Shown: piece by piece, positions 1 to 8,536 of the stretch | Position numbering within the stretch: position 1 is the first letter of the stretch | How the letters are laid out: each line of letters starts with the position of its first letter | Assembly (NCBI GenBank): GCA_028689875.1 | Contig: JAQVCG010000012.1 | Coordinates: 1-39,685 of the forward strand | From: Candidatus Rifleibacteriota bacterium | Lineage (GTDB): Bacteria > Muiribacteriota > Ozemobacteria > Ozemobacterales > Ozemobacteraceae | Direction of reading: 5' to 3' | Length of the DNA stretch: 39,685 bases | Made by a program: the position numbers and the translations under genes | The notes under the pieces: model-generated | What the model was told of the DNA's origin: nothing | Databases searched by the model: none | The model's input: the letters and a program-made list of their open reading frames with translations, nothing else

Positions 1-61
1 TTATTATAAGCTCTGATAAAATTATTGTGGAAAAAAGTCGGGGGAAGTCTATTAGGAGTGG

Positions 62-1378
62 TTATTCACCCATGGTTTGGCGGGCGCTGTTGATGTCGCG
101 GATCATGGAGGTGGCTTCTTGGGCGTTTTTGCTGTTGGGGTCTAGGCGAATGGCTTGCTCGAAGTATGTGACGGCGCGGTCGAAGCCTGAGATGTCGCCG
201 GCTAGGGCTTTGTCGGTCCAGGCCAGGCCTAAGTGGTATACGCATTCGGCATTTTTGTCGTCTTTGGCTAGACATTCGTTGTATTTTTCGATGGCTTCGT
301 CGAGTTTGCCTTTTTTATACAGGTCGTAGCCCTGGGTGTGAAGAGCGGCGGCAAGTGCAGCTTCTGAAACTGTGCCGTCAGAGGGCGCGGCCTTGGCGTC
401 GGTGCCTGTGCGGCGGCGCTTGAGTTCGTCCCAGACGTCTTTCTTTTTGTTCTGCTCTTTAAGGCGCGCAAGCTCCTCTAACTGGCGGCGTTCGGCTTCG
501 GCCTTTTTGAGCTGCGCAATGCGCTCGTCTTCCATTAATTTCCATTTGTCTAACGCAGCCATTATAGGGCGAAGCTTTTCTGAGTAGCCTCCGGAACTAG
601 CCTTCATGGGCTCTAATGTTTCCAGAGCATCGGCGTATGAACCATTTATGTAAAGCAAGGCTCCGTAATAAAAGCGGTTCTCGGGGTTGAACGCATTGTC
701 TGAAAAACGGTCTGAAAATATGCGGTTGCCACGCATTAAAAGACCTTGGTCGTCTTGAGACCCGATAGACGGGTCTTTTAATATTTTGCTCAAATACAAA
801 TCTAAGGCCGCTGTTATACCTGTAGTGCGCTCCAGCTCCAATACATCGGCCAGCGGGCCTGACTTCTTTTTAAAATAATCCTTTAAATTTATTTTTTTGT
901 CTTCGTCCGGTTCAATCTCAGGCTCAGTATCAAGCGACAAAAGTGCAATCTCAGGATTATTTACCTTTACCTTGTTCTCAGGTATTACAAGGCCAAAGGG
1001 CCTTAAACGTTTCTTTGATGGCGAATCCTCGGCTGCCTTAATTTCTGCGGCATTTTTGCCCAATATTTCGCGCAGCTGAACAACCTTCGGGTGGTCCGGA
1101 GCCTGTAAAGCCGCCTCATATAAGATTTCACCGGCTTTGTCTAATTGCTTTAAATCAATGTAAGTCTGCGCCAACCAGACTTTCGCCTCAAAACTCATCT
1201 TGTTGAGCAGCAAAACATTCTCAAACTCTATCGCAGCATCGTCAAGCATACCCTTGTTGTAACAATCTATGCCCGACTTTAAAAAATAGTCGCTGTCGCT
1301 GGGCGTCTGAGCGTAACAAATTCCGCTCAAAACAAATGCCCCCGCCAATATCGCACCTTTTAAACTGTTCTTGCTCAT
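62..1378 (-). CDS. secreted TPR-repeat protein
   Basis: A 438-residue protein with a clear signal peptide: a short basic start (MSKNSLKG), a hydrophobic stretch and a probable cleavage after CYA near residue 23. TPR-like helical pairs follow at about residues 28-110 and again near the C-terminus at about 345-430, with typical A-x-Y/W-L-G-L-A spacing. Between them lies a charged K/R/E-rich helical stretch (about 285-330) that is probably coiled coil. It is the last gene of the minus-strand pseudopilin operon; its ATG overlaps the stop of the upstream FG-GAP gene by 4 bases (ATGA). Secreted TPR proteins usually scaffold protein complexes in the periplasm, and the operon suggests a role in a pilus or secretion machine. 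That role is inferred; no enzymatic motif is visible. Confidence 0.8.
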   Translation of the reverse strand: MSKNSLKGAILAGAFVLSGICYAQTPSDSDYFLKSGIDCYNKGMLDDAAIEFENVLLLNKMSFEAKVWLAQTYIDLKQLDKAGEILYEAALQAPDHPKVVQLREILGKNAAEIKAAEDSPSKKRLRPFGLVIPENKVKVNNPEIALLSLDTEPEIEPDEDKKINLKDYFKKKSGPLADVLELERTTGITAALDLYLSKILKDPSIGSQDDQGLLMRGNRIFSDRFSDNAFNPENRFYYGALLYINGSYADALETLEPMKASSGGYSEKLRPIMAALDKWKLMEDERIAQLKKAEAERRQLEELARLKEQNKKKDVWDELKRRRTGTDAKAAPSDGTVSEAALAAALHTQGYDLYKKGKLDEAIEKYNECLAKDDKNAECVYHLGLAWTDKALAGDISGFDRAVTYFEQAIRLDPNSKNAQEATSMIRDINSARQTMGE

Positions 1379-2679
1379 TTATAAACCGTCTCTTGATATA
1401 TCGAAATCATTCTAAACCTGGTCTTGGCCTCGGTGGGAATAATATGCAGCTGCTTGCCCGTATAACCGATGCCCCCCGCAACTATCATTTCAAGTTTGCC
1501 GTCACCGTCTAAGTCTGCAAAAGTCGGTTTTGCAACAGTTCGCCCTACATATTTGGGAAAATCCTTAAGGGGTTTGCCGTTTGAATCAAGTGCCATCACG
1601 TATCCTGCTCTTTCGCCCGAACTTGAAGGATCTGTGGCTGTAAAAACTACATCAAGCTTGCCATCGCCGTCAACGTCGATAATTGTCGGAGCGGCATAAA
1701 TCGAATGGTCGCCTGCATCATAGGGCCAGCCCGCCTTAGGCCTGCCTGCAAAATCGCAGATTGTTATTTTGCCGTCATATTGTGCAATAACAAATTCGTC
1801 GGTTCCGGTGTTGTCGATGTCTGCTAGAACCGGTGCAGAATGAGACCCCGAGGAAATCGTAAAGTTTTTTACCATTTTGCCTTTTTCGTTCCAAATTATA
1901 AAATTACCTGATGGAGTAGTGGTAAAAACTTCTTTGACCCCGTCGCTGTCTATGTCGCCCGCATCAACATCAAAAGGCCATTCCCTGTTGCCTGCGACAC
2001 TGGCCGGCCAACCTTGACGCTTGGTTCCGGTATTATTTAAAACCGTTACTTTACCGTCATTGCTTTTAAATACTATTTCCTTTTTGCCGTCGCCGTCAAG
2101 GTCGCGGGCGGCGATGCGCCCTGAAACAGCAGCTGTTGTCGATACTTCCCATATGGGGTTGCCTGAGCCATCAATTCTGAAAACTTTGCCGGACTCAGCG
2201 CCAATTAGTACTTCTAATTTTCCGTTACCTTCAATATCGGCCAGTTCTGCGCCCGAAATGGGAATCTTGCTTCTTGTGTCGAGCACCCATTTTTCTTTTC
2301 CCAGACTGTCGAGGCAGTAGACTTTGCCGTCTTGAGACGCTGCAATTATATCGATGCCTCCGTTAAAGCTCGTAACCTGAACATCAGCTAAAATCGGTCC
2401 GCCGGTTTGTTTCGGCCAATAGGGCGGGCGAATAATTTCATTGCCCGACGCAGATGAAAAAATATGAACTTTTCCGTCGGTGGCGCCGAAAATTACGTCT
2501 TTTACGCCGTCGCCGTCTACATCGCCTATTACGTTAACTTGCCCGTAAATATCTCCGGTGACCTGACTTTGAGGAGGTATAGCCCCTGAATTATTTTGCG
2601 CATGCAATACGCTGCAAACACAAAACATGCAAACGGCGCCGAAAGCTAAAACTACTTTTTTATGCATATATTTTTTCAT
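1375..2679 (-). CDS. secreted FG-GAP/VCBS-repeat beta-propeller protein
   Basis: A 434-residue exported protein. A signal peptide covers about residues 1-27 (ending LHA-Q). The rest is a chain of about seven repeats carrying the calcium-binding loop D-x-D-G-D-G followed by K/V-x-D/E-hydrophobic strands, for example DVDGDGVKDVIFG, DLDGDGKKEIVF and DLDGDGKLEMIVAGG. This is the signature of FG-GAP/VCBS blades, which fold into a seven-bladed propeller like that of integrin alpha chains. ATG at 2679 has a GAGG ribosome site 7 bases upstream. It overlaps the downstream TPR gene by 4 bases and follows the pseudopilin genes by 22 bases, so it is probably made together with them. A cell-surface or pilus-tip adhesive role is plausible but inferred. 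Confidence 0.85.
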   Translation of the reverse strand: MKKYMHKKVVLAFGAVCMFCVCSVLHAQNNSGAIPPQSQVTGDIYGQVNVIGDVDGDGVKDVIFGATDGKVHIFSSASGNEIIRPPYWPKQTGGPILADVQVTSFNGGIDIIAASQDGKVYCLDSLGKEKWVLDTRSKIPISGAELADIEGNGKLEVLIGAESGKVFRIDGSGNPIWEVSTTAAVSGRIAARDLDGDGKKEIVFKSNDGKVTVLNNTGTKRQGWPASVAGNREWPFDVDAGDIDSDGVKEVFTTTPSGNFIIWNEKGKMVKNFTISSGSHSAPVLADIDNTGTDEFVIAQYDGKITICDFAGRPKAGWPYDAGDHSIYAAPTIIDVDGDGKLDVVFTATDPSSSGERAGYVMALDSNGKPLKDFPKYVGRTVAKPTFADLDGDGKLEMIVAGGIGYTGKQLHIIPTEAKTRFRMISIYQETVYK

Positions 2680-2701
2680 GGGCGGCCTCTCTCTTGTCAG
2701 A

Positions 2702-3196
2702 TTATCTCAATACCATATCATCGCGGTAAATCTTTACTACGGCGGTAACTTCTGCGGTTATTCCGGTTTTTTCAACAGTGCCTTCGCACACGATTTCCCA
2801 GAGATCATAAAATCCGATGGCTAACCCTCTGCTGAAGTGGGGTCTTCCATACCATTCACCTACGCCATCGCCTAACGGAGATACTTTGGTGACTTTATAA
2901 CTGCCGTCGCCGAATTTTATGTTGTATTCTTTATCAAGGCGCGAATCAGCGCCTTCTTTATATTCAGGTTTTTTGTTGCCCTGATTATATTGGTTAAAAA
3001 GGTGTATTTTTACCTTTTCAATGCCTGCCATGGCGTAGTTTCGTGCCTTGATCCTGTCTGATTCGAACATTATCAGCTCTGCGTTTGATTTTGAAGAAAA
3101 CCAATACATTACTCCAAAAATTCCGAACAAAACGATAAGCATAAGAGATACTACCGCAATAAAACCGCTGTTATGTTTTTTAAGTTTGTATTTCAT
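2702..3196 (-). CDS. PilX/GspK-like minor pilin N-terminal protein
   Basis: A 164-residue protein with one N-terminal membrane helix preceded by a basic stretch (MKYKLKKHNSGF) and followed by the amphipathic region with A-R-N-Y-A-M-A-G-I-E seen in PilX/GspK-type minor pilins. A prepilin peptidase site is plausible at SG-F near residue 11, although the canonical F-T-L-x-E is replaced by F-I-A-V-V, as is common in PilX/GspK homologues that lack Glu5. It is shorter than GspK (about 300 residues) and closer to PilX. Its start overlaps the stop of the upstream pseudopilin by 4 bases. The best reading is a minor pseudopilin of a type IV pilus or type II secretion-like machine. Confidence 0.7.
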   Translation of the reverse strand: MKYKLKKHNSGFIAVVSLMLIVLFGIFGVMYWFSSKSNAELIMFESDRIKARNYAMAGIEKVKIHLFNQYNQGNKKPEYKEGADSRLDKEYNIKFGDGSYKVTKVSPLGDGVGEWYGRPHFSRGLAIGFYDLWEIVCEGTVEKTGITAEVTAVVKIYRDDMVLR

Positions 3197-3825
3197 TCAA
3201 AAACCTTCACAGTCATTAGGTCGCCTTCAAGACGAACGGTAAAATCTACATCTTCAAACACTTCGGACCTTTTGTCGTCAAAAATCTTGCAGGTTATTCT
3301 TACGCTTTTAGGGTCGTTATCAGCAACGTGAAACCTTAAATCCTGCGAGTTTCGCGCCACAGGAATAAACCGTTCGGACCCATTAGCCGGCTTTACATGT
3401 CTCATAACCGTTTTTGTTTTTTTATCGTAATAATATTTAATGGCCATCGCCTCAGAGTCGCTTTTAAGCGACGAAAGCACGAACGAAAGCTCGCTGCCGC
3501 TGTTATTTACTATATCTTTCTCGATGCGCACTACATTCGGAAAATACTCTCCGCTTGCCTCGCCCTTAACATAAAGGTGCCCGTATTTATGCACGTAAAC
3601 GTGCGGATTTATCTTTTTTATGTCGGTGTAAAACTGCTTCATAAAATACTGGATTTTGTAGTTGAAATCCATGTGCTTCTGGCCCCAAGCCATGGTGCTG
3701 AGATTGCTTCGCAAAACAACAAACAAAACGGTCGCTAAAAGCGCGACAATCAGCGCAGAAGTGAGAACTTCGACCAAAGTAAACCCCTGTCTCAATAAAT
3801 TGTTTTTGTGTAAAAGTTTCATCAT
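3193..3825 (-). CDS. minor pseudopilin, GspJ/PilW-like
   Basis: A 210-residue protein with a textbook class III prepilin signal: a short basic leader, then G-F-T-L-V-E-V at about residues 15-21, with the cut after Gly and Glu5 of the mature protein present, followed by a hydrophobic helix of about 20 residues. The remainder is a mixed alpha/beta globular domain with no recognised enzyme motif. Length and position in the cluster match GspJ/PilW. It lies between a GspI/PilV-like gene and a PilX/GspK-like gene, the usual I-J-K order of minor pseudopilins. This assignment rests on order and the N-terminus; the C-terminal domain alone would not identify it. Confidence 0.75.
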   Translation of the reverse strand: MMKLLHKNNLLRQGFTLVEVLTSALIVALLATVLFVVLRSNLSTMAWGQKHMDFNYKIQYFMKQFYTDIKKINPHVYVHKYGHLYVKGEASGEYFPNVVRIEKDIVNNSGSELSFVLSSLKSDSEAMAIKYYYDKKTKTVMRHVKPANGSERFIPVARNSQDLRFHVADNDPKSVRITCKIFDDKRSEVFEDVDFTVRLEGDLMTVKVFE

Positions 3826-3837
3826 CTGTGACCTTTG

Positions 3838-4314
3838 CTACATTCTGGTCGAGGTTTTAACGGTAACCGAATTAAGAATAGCCTTATAGGTCTCTAGCCG
3901 AAGGTTTTTGTCTTGATCTTTTTCTTGCCAATTTATATCCACGCTTATGTGCAGCAGGTTTGTTTCGTTTAAGCCCGTGCCGACCACAGTGTGCCCCTTA
4001 GCTTCTTCAACCTTTATTACGGCCTTTGCCTTATATTTTTTTGCGAATCCCTCAGGCAGTTTAAACTGCGCGTAAGCGCCGGAACTAGGCACGCTGACCG
4101 TGTTGGGTATTTTTTCCCAGATAAATTCATCGCTTCTTGCTAAATCAAGCAGGTTTTGTGCTGCAATCGACGCCGCCAAATAAAGCTCGCCCCTTTCGAC
4201 GAACTTTGTTCCTGTCATAAACATCGATAAAACCGGCAGTATCCCGATTCCGATGATTATAGTGGCAATGGTGACTTCAATTAACGTAAACCCTCTTTTT
4301 TTGCCTCTCTTCAT
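3838..4314 (-). CDS. minor pseudopilin, GspI/PilV-like
   Basis: Type IV prepilin N-terminus: MKRGKKR then G-F-T-L-I-E-V, a hydrophobic helix with I-G-I-G-I-L-P, and a globular domain. The segment A-A-S-I-A-A-Q-N-L-L-D-L-A after the helix is typical of GspI/PilV. I chose ATG at 4314, which forms a TGATG overlap with the stop of the upstream lipoprotein gene and has a run of G bases about 7 bases upstream. In-frame GTG (4317) and TTG (4320) starts are possible and would add one or two residues. The tight coupling points to fixed stoichiometry in a tip complex together with the two downstream pseudopilins. Confidence 0.75.
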   Translation of the reverse strand: MKRGKKRGFTLIEVTIATIIIGIGILPVLSMFMTGTKFVERGELYLAASIAAQNLLDLARSDEFIWEKIPNTVSVPSSGAYAQFKLPEGFAKKYKAKAVIKVEEAKGHTVVGTGLNETNLLHISVDINWQEKDQDKNLRLETYKAILNSVTVKTSTRM

Positions 4315-4892
4315 CACCAACCCCCAAGTTTCTCGTCTGATTTAAAGATGGGCACGTGTTCCCTCTCGTATTTTGAGAAGCTGTTCAAATACTGAATAGC
4401 TGCTCTCGCGTTTTCTGCCGCTCTTGAGTTCGGAAACCGCTCTAAAACATATTTATATGCCTTAAGCGCCTCGGCGTCGTTTTTGAGTTTAAAATAAATG
4501 TCTGCCAGGCAAAGTGCGGCCACGCTCGCTTCTTCGCTGTCGGGGTATCTTTCCATGAGGTCTTTGAAAACCTTCATGGCTTCGAGCAAATCGCCGTGTT
4601 CGACCATTTCAACGCCTTTTCGGTACTGTTCCTCAAAAAAACTCAGTTTAACGGGCAGTTCGTTTTTAGGTGCCGGCACATTGCTTAAAGTTACTGCGAA
4701 GTTTAGCCCCGTTTTTTTAAAAAGGGAATCAGGCTCAGCTGCTTTCTCGTTCTTCGCAGTTTCCTTCTCGTATCGCGCGATTTCCTTAGGCATCGAAAGC
4801 ATTGTCTTTTTACCGCAACACCCGCTGAAAACGAGGGTTGCCACCGCAAATACAATTATAACAACAGATTTTGCGATTTTTGCTTTAAACAC
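4314..4892 (-). CDS. TPR-containing lipoprotein (YbgF/BamD-like)
   Basis: A 192-residue protein with a lipoprotein signal peptide (lipobox L-V-F-S-G-C, Cys near residue 24), a short linker, and a C-terminal TPR region. The TPR contains the phrases M-E-R-Y-P-D-S-E-E-A and L-E-R-F-P-N-S-R-A-A-E-N-A, diagnostic of the outer-membrane-lipoprotein TPR repeats found in YbgF (CpoB) and BamD. It should be anchored to a membrane and face the periplasm. It lies 12 bases downstream of glmM and overlaps the first pseudopilin gene by one base, so it may act as a pilotin or assembly lipoprotein for the encoded pilus/secretion machine. That role is inferred from context. Confidence 0.75.
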   Translation of the reverse strand: MFKAKIAKSVVIIVFAVATLVFSGCCGKKTMLSMPKEIARYEKETAKNEKAAEPDSLFKKTGLNFAVTLSNVPAPKNELPVKLSFFEEQYRKGVEMVEHGDLLEAMKVFKDLMERYPDSEEASVAALCLADIYFKLKNDAEALKAYKYVLERFPNSRAAENARAAIQYLNSFSKYEREHVPIFKSDEKLGGW

Positions 4893-4904
4893 TTAAAAAT
4901 CCGC

Positions 4905-6254
4905 CTAACAGAGATTTTTTGCAATTAATTCGGAAAGATCTCCGGCTATTTTTTTTATTTCTTCTTCGTCGGGGCCTTCGGCCATGACTCTTACCAGATC
5001 TTCTGTTCCCGAGCATCTTACTAAGATCCTGCCGCGCCCGGTCAGAATTTTGTCAGCTTCGCTTATGGCGTTGCTGATCTCTGAGCATGTTTCGAATGCT
5101 TTATTTTTAACTCTTATGTTAACTAAAACTTGCGGCAATTTTCGCATTATGCCGGCTAATTCGCCGATGCTCATTGAGGTTTCGCGCATAATTTTGATTA
5201 AATTACATGCAGTCAACAGTCCGTCGCCTGTAGTGGCGTAATCTGAAAGTATTATGTGTCCGCTTTGTTCGCCACCCACAACTGCGCCCACTTTTTGCAT
5301 TTCTTCTAATACAAACCTGTCGCCTACTTTTGTTTTAAGCACTTTTATGCCGTTGTTGCGCATGGCTATATCAAGGCCTAAATTAGCCATTACAGTGGTT
5401 ACAAGGGTGTTGCCGGGAAGCTGGTCGCGGTCTTTTAAATATTTGGCGGTTATTGCCAGAATAAAATCGCCGTCAACGATTTCTCCGTCAGATGAAATGG
5501 CTATAACGCGGTCTGCATCACCATCAAAGGCAAAGCCCACGTCGAAGCGTTCCTTTTTCATCATGGCTAAAAGGTTGTTAATATGGGTTGATCCGCAATT
5601 ATTGTTGATGTTAATGCCGTCGGGTGTTATGCCTATAGCGTCGATATTGTAACCGAGCTCTGAGAAGAGCAGGCCGGCCCATTTTGCTGCTGCACCGTTG
5701 GCGCAGTCAAGGGCAATTTTGAATTTTTTTGAGCTGGTGTTTTCTCCGCAAACTTTTTTAAGCGAAGCGAGCCAGAATTTTACGCTGTTTTCGTCGTAGG
5801 TTATTGAGCCTATTTCTTCACCGGTTTGGGTTTCGGGTTTTGTGTTTGATATAAGGTCTTTTTCGATGGCATTTTCGATGTCATCGCTGATTTTAAATCC
5901 GTCGGGACCAAAAATTTTGATTCCGTTGTCTTGAAAGGGATTATGCGAGGCACTGATCATTATTGCGCCCATTCCCTGCAGTTCTTTTGTTATAAAAGCC
6001 AATGCCGGGGTAGGAACAACGCCTAACAGACGGGCTTCGACGCCCATAGAGGCTACGCCTGCTGCAACTGCGTGTTCAAGCATATCACCTGAACGCCTGG
6101 TATCTTTTGCGATAAAGAAAGGGCGGTTTTGTTTTTTTCTGTTAATAAGCAACTGAGTTGTTGCAAGTTGTGCAATACGACAAGCGGTGTTTGCGTCTAG
6201 AGGAAACTTGTTTGCCAAGCCTCTGACGCCGTCGGTACCGAAAAATCGACCCAT
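4905..6254 (-). CDS. glmM: phosphoglucosamine mutase
   Basis: Converts glucosamine-6-phosphate to glucosamine-1-phosphate on the way to UDP-GlcNAc for peptidoglycan and lipopolysaccharide. The N-terminus MGRFFGTDGVRG is characteristic. The active-site serine lies in S-A-S-H-N-P (Ser103), the metal loop is DGDADR (about 244-249), the sugar-binding loop is G-E-Q-S-G-H, and the C-terminal phosphate loop is R-C-S-G-T-E-D. The reading frame is open further upstream to 6299, but the start at 6254 gives 449 residues, the normal family size, and has GGGAG upstream. It heads the minus-strand operon containing the pseudopilin genes, which is unusual company for glmM. It may also serve supply of activated amino sugar for wecB further downstream. 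Confidence 0.95.
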   Translation of the reverse strand: MGRFFGTDGVRGLANKFPLDANTACRIAQLATTQLLINRKKQNRPFFIAKDTRRSGDMLEHAVAAGVASMGVEARLLGVVPTPALAFITKELQGMGAIMISASHNPFQDNGIKIFGPDGFKISDDIENAIEKDLISNTKPETQTGEEIGSITYDENSVKFWLASLKKVCGENTSSKKFKIALDCANGAAAKWAGLLFSELGYNIDAIGITPDGININNNCGSTHINNLLAMMKKERFDVGFAFDGDADRVIAISSDGEIVDGDFILAITAKYLKDRDQLPGNTLVTTVMANLGLDIAMRNNGIKVLKTKVGDRFVLEEMQKVGAVVGGEQSGHIILSDYATTGDGLLTACNLIKIMRETSMSIGELAGIMRKLPQVLVNIRVKNKAFETCSEISNAISEADKILTGRGRILVRCSGTEDLVRVMAEGPDEEEIKKIAGDLSELIAKNLC

Positions 6255-6353
6255 GGAATAAAGCTCCCGTTTTTTGAACTGATTTTCTAAGTATATCACA
6301 CAAGTAATTTAGATTCACAATAAATTCAAAGATATGGGCAGAGTTTTTATAAA

Positions 6354-6382
6354 TTGCCTGAAATATTGCCATGTGGTATACT
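6354..6382 (+). promoter_or_regulatory. sigma-70-type promoter with extended -10
   Basis: TTGCCT (6354-6359), a 17-base spacer and TATACT (6377-6382), with TGG directly before the -10 box as an extended -10. It faces the starch-binding-like gene at 6428 and lies in the divergent gap from glmM. Transcription would start near 6389, leaving a leader of about 39 bases containing a GAAAGGA ribosome site. Confidence 0.6.
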
Positions 6383-6427
6383 TCGACTTGAGTGGATAAA
6401 CAGTTTTTTTGAAAGGAAAAGCAGAAA

Positions 6428-7186
6428 ATGCCTAAGCAGACCGGTTCTACAGAAAAAGAATTAACCGAACAGGGGCAAAAGAAGATATCTGCTGTAATTG
6501 CAGAGGATGCAACCCAGGAAATGCCCGAAACTAAGCCATTTGAAGGACATTCATATATTAAAAAAACCTGGATAGACACGGAAGATGGCGTAGAACGCGT
6601 ATTGTTAAATGTAGCGTTAGGACACATTAATCGGCCACCTAACTGGGATAACACAGAAGTTTACGAAATGATGCCCGAATGGGGCACATCACCTTTGCAG
6701 AGGGGCTGGGTTATAAGAATACCCACTCATTTTGAAGGTGAGGAAAAATATCTTCTGCATTACTTTTTTGTTTCGCATTACAAAGACGGAACCGAGTGCA
6801 TAAGCCAGAATTACACAGAACTTATAGCGCCGCGGTTTATCCAGTTTGTAGACCATTCAGGTTTGTATACGCATGTAAAATTACATTGGAGCCTTGATAA
6901 TTGGTCTTACCCGCAAAATACTGAATTAGAATTTGAAGGTATTGAATGGGGAAGCGAATATTCGGTTAGCCGTGCTCCATACAGGCAGGGCGATAGATTG
7001 TATGAACGAGGCAGAGCGGGTATTATAATGAAAGCTCCCACCCCGCGCATATTCAGAGGCATAATTTGGGGGCCGCACAAGGAAAAGGTTAATTATTGCT
7101 TTAATTTAATAACAATAGACCAAACAGGAAAATTGCTCAGCAAATGGGACAACAACGAGGGACTCAATTACAAATTGACTATCTAG
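6428..7186 (+). CDS. cytoplasmic protein with starch-binding (CBM25/26/53-like) modules
   Basis: A 252-residue protein without signal peptide or membrane segment. The last residues, W-D-N-N-x-G-x-N-Y (240-248), are the closing signature of Ig-like starch-binding modules of families CBM25/26/53. The segment V-K-L-H-W-S-L-D-N-W (about 150-159) matches their opening strand and exposed tryptophan. A similar but more diverged pattern earlier (W at 73 and 85, G-W-V-I-R-I-P, Y-L-L-H-Y-F-F-V) suggests a second, N-terminal module. The first 40 residues are polar and probably disordered. No catalytic domain is present. I infer that it binds an intracellular alpha-glucan such as glycogen. It is the first gene of a run with an isochorismatase-fold protein and a P-loop ATPase. 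Confidence 0.55.
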   Translation: MPKQTGSTEKELTEQGQKKISAVIAEDATQEMPETKPFEGHSYIKKTWIDTEDGVERVLLNVALGHINRPPNWDNTEVYEMMPEWGTSPLQRGWVIRIPTHFEGEEKYLLHYFFVSHYKDGTECISQNYTELIAPRFIQFVDHSGLYTHVKLHWSLDNWSYPQNTELEFEGIEWGSEYSVSRAPYRQGDRLYERGRAGIIMKAPTPRIFRGIIWGPHKEKVNYCFNLITIDQTGKLLSKWDNNEGLNYKLTI

Positions 7187-7199
7187 TCAGGAGACAAAA

Positions 7200-7769
7200 A
7201 TGAGACATTCAGACATTCTCACCCGTGACGGAAGCGTGCTTCTAATTTGTGACGTGCAGAAGAAGTGCATTAAGCCTATTTACAAAAAAGAAGCCATGAT
7301 AAACAATATAAAGTCATTGGTATCTTTCGCGGGATTGACGGGATTGCCCGTATTGCTCACCGAGCTTTCGCCTCAAAGATTTGGTACAACAATTGATGAA
7401 GTTAAAGGATTAGTGCCAAGGCTCGAGGCAATTAAACGAACAAAATACAGTTGCTTTGGAAACGAAGAACTGACTTTGCGTCTTGAATCAATGAATACTC
7501 AGCGCCTCATAGTTTTAGGCATGGAAACTCACATTTCTATTTGCCCGACGGTGTTAGACGCCATTACAAGGGGCTACAGCGTGCATGTTGTATTGAATGC
7601 CACAAGTTCAGCCCGCAAAGTAAACTGGAAAGTTGCAATTGAAAAAATGCGCCGTGCAGGTGCTGTTATTACTACAGCCGATATTGTAATGCACGAGCTT
7701 ATGGGCGGTACAGACCACCCCAAATACGAACAGTGTTTAGAGTTAACCAAAAAGATCTCTGACCTGTAA
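7200..7769 (+). CDS. isochorismatase-fold cysteine hydrolase family protein
   Basis: A 189-residue protein of the isochorismatase/nicotinamidase superfamily: strand V-L-L-I-C-D-V-Q with catalytic Asp18, R-T-K-Y-S-C-F with Lys82, and the region G-M-E-T-H-I-S-I-C-P-T-V-L-D that normally carries the nucleophile. The nucleophilic Cys expected after T-H-V is a Ser here (Ser113), and a Cys occurs two residues later (Cys115), so either the nucleophile is shifted or the protein is not a standard hydrolase. ATG at 7200 has AGGAG upstream and follows the previous gene by 13 bases. Length is typical of small single-domain members of the family. The substrate cannot be told from sequence. Confidence 0.75.
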   Translation: MRHSDILTRDGSVLLICDVQKKCIKPIYKKEAMINNIKSLVSFAGLTGLPVLLTELSPQRFGTTIDEVKGLVPRLEAIKRTKYSCFGNEELTLRLESMNTQRLIVLGMETHISICPTVLDAITRGYSVHVVLNATSSARKVNWKVAIEKMRRAGAVITTADIVMHELMGGTDHPKYEQCLELTKKISDL

Positions 7770-7786
7770 GACAAAAGAGATAAAAA

Positions 7787-8521
7787 ATGAACAAAAACCA
7801 TATTGCTGCTGACAAGCCCTCTATTTTTCTTGTTGGCGGCACCGGGGCAGGTAAAACAGAACTTGCCCTGAATCTTTCGGTGTATTATTCGAATTTATTC
7901 GGCTCTTCAAATCTTCTGGATCTTGATATCGTGAACCCGTATTTTAGGGTAAGACAGTTTGTTGACGATATAGTGCAAAAGAATATAAATGTTATTTGTC
8001 CCGAACCCAGAGTCAGATTCGGCGATGTTCCGGCGTTGCCTTCTGCTGCCTGGGGTGCGCTTGAGAGCCATGAAGAGAGTGTAATATGCGATGTGGGCGG
8101 CGGTGAGCCGGGTTTAAGACTTTTGGGGCGCTTAAAAGAAATAGCCGATAAAAGAAAATCGTCGGTTTATTTTGTGCTTAATCCGTTCAGGCCCGATTAC
8201 ATTGATATAAAACACATCGAAGAAGAGTTCAGGCACACTTGCGATCTATGCAAGCTTGATGTAACAGAAATAATAGCGAACCCGAACTTGTCAGATTACA
8301 CAACGGTAGAAGATTTTGAACGCGGGTTAGATATTATTCGCGGTTTATCAGAAACGACTAAGGTTCCCATAGGATTCTGCTCGGCGCCCGAAAAGGCAGC
8401 GAAAGAGCTGGGAGCAGACGTCGGCGCTATTCCCGGATTCTGTGAATATAAGGGAATGAAAATGTTCATAATTGAGCGCTATTGGAGCGTTCCTTGGCAT
8501 TTCGGAGTAGTATCGGCGTAA
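7787..8521 (+). CDS. P-loop ATPase (SIMIBI/CobQ-MinD-like) of unknown function
   Basis: A 244-residue soluble protein with a Walker A loop G-G-T-G-A-G-K-T near residues 17-24, a D-L-D-I-V-N-P-Y-F switch-like strand at about 47-55, and an I-C-D-V-G-G-G-E-P-G Walker-B/switch II-like region at about 98-107. This layout fits the deviant P-loop NTPases (CobQ, MinD, ParA relatives). It lies 17 bases after the isochorismatase-fold gene and just before the oxidoreductase operon, with a separate promoter between. It could act in cofactor insertion or maturation for that enzyme, but this is a guess from location. Confidence 0.6.
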   Translation: MNKNHIAADKPSIFLVGGTGAGKTELALNLSVYYSNLFGSSNLLDLDIVNPYFRVRQFVDDIVQKNINVICPEPRVRFGDVPALPSAAWGALESHEESVICDVGGGEPGLRLLGRLKEIADKRKSSVYFVLNPFRPDYIDIKHIEEEFRHTCDLCKLDVTEIIANPNLSDYTTVEDFERGLDIIRGLSETTKVPIGFCSAPEKAAKELGADVGAIPGFCEYKGMKMFIIERYWSVPWHFGVVSA

Positions 8522-8536
8522 TTAAAACTAATTTTA

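Noticed and set aside
6142..6654. Minus-strand frame of 170 codons overlapping the glmM start and the next gene
   Set aside because: Runs antisense through the first third of the gene at 6428 and in another frame of glmM; no motif, so a shadow frame.
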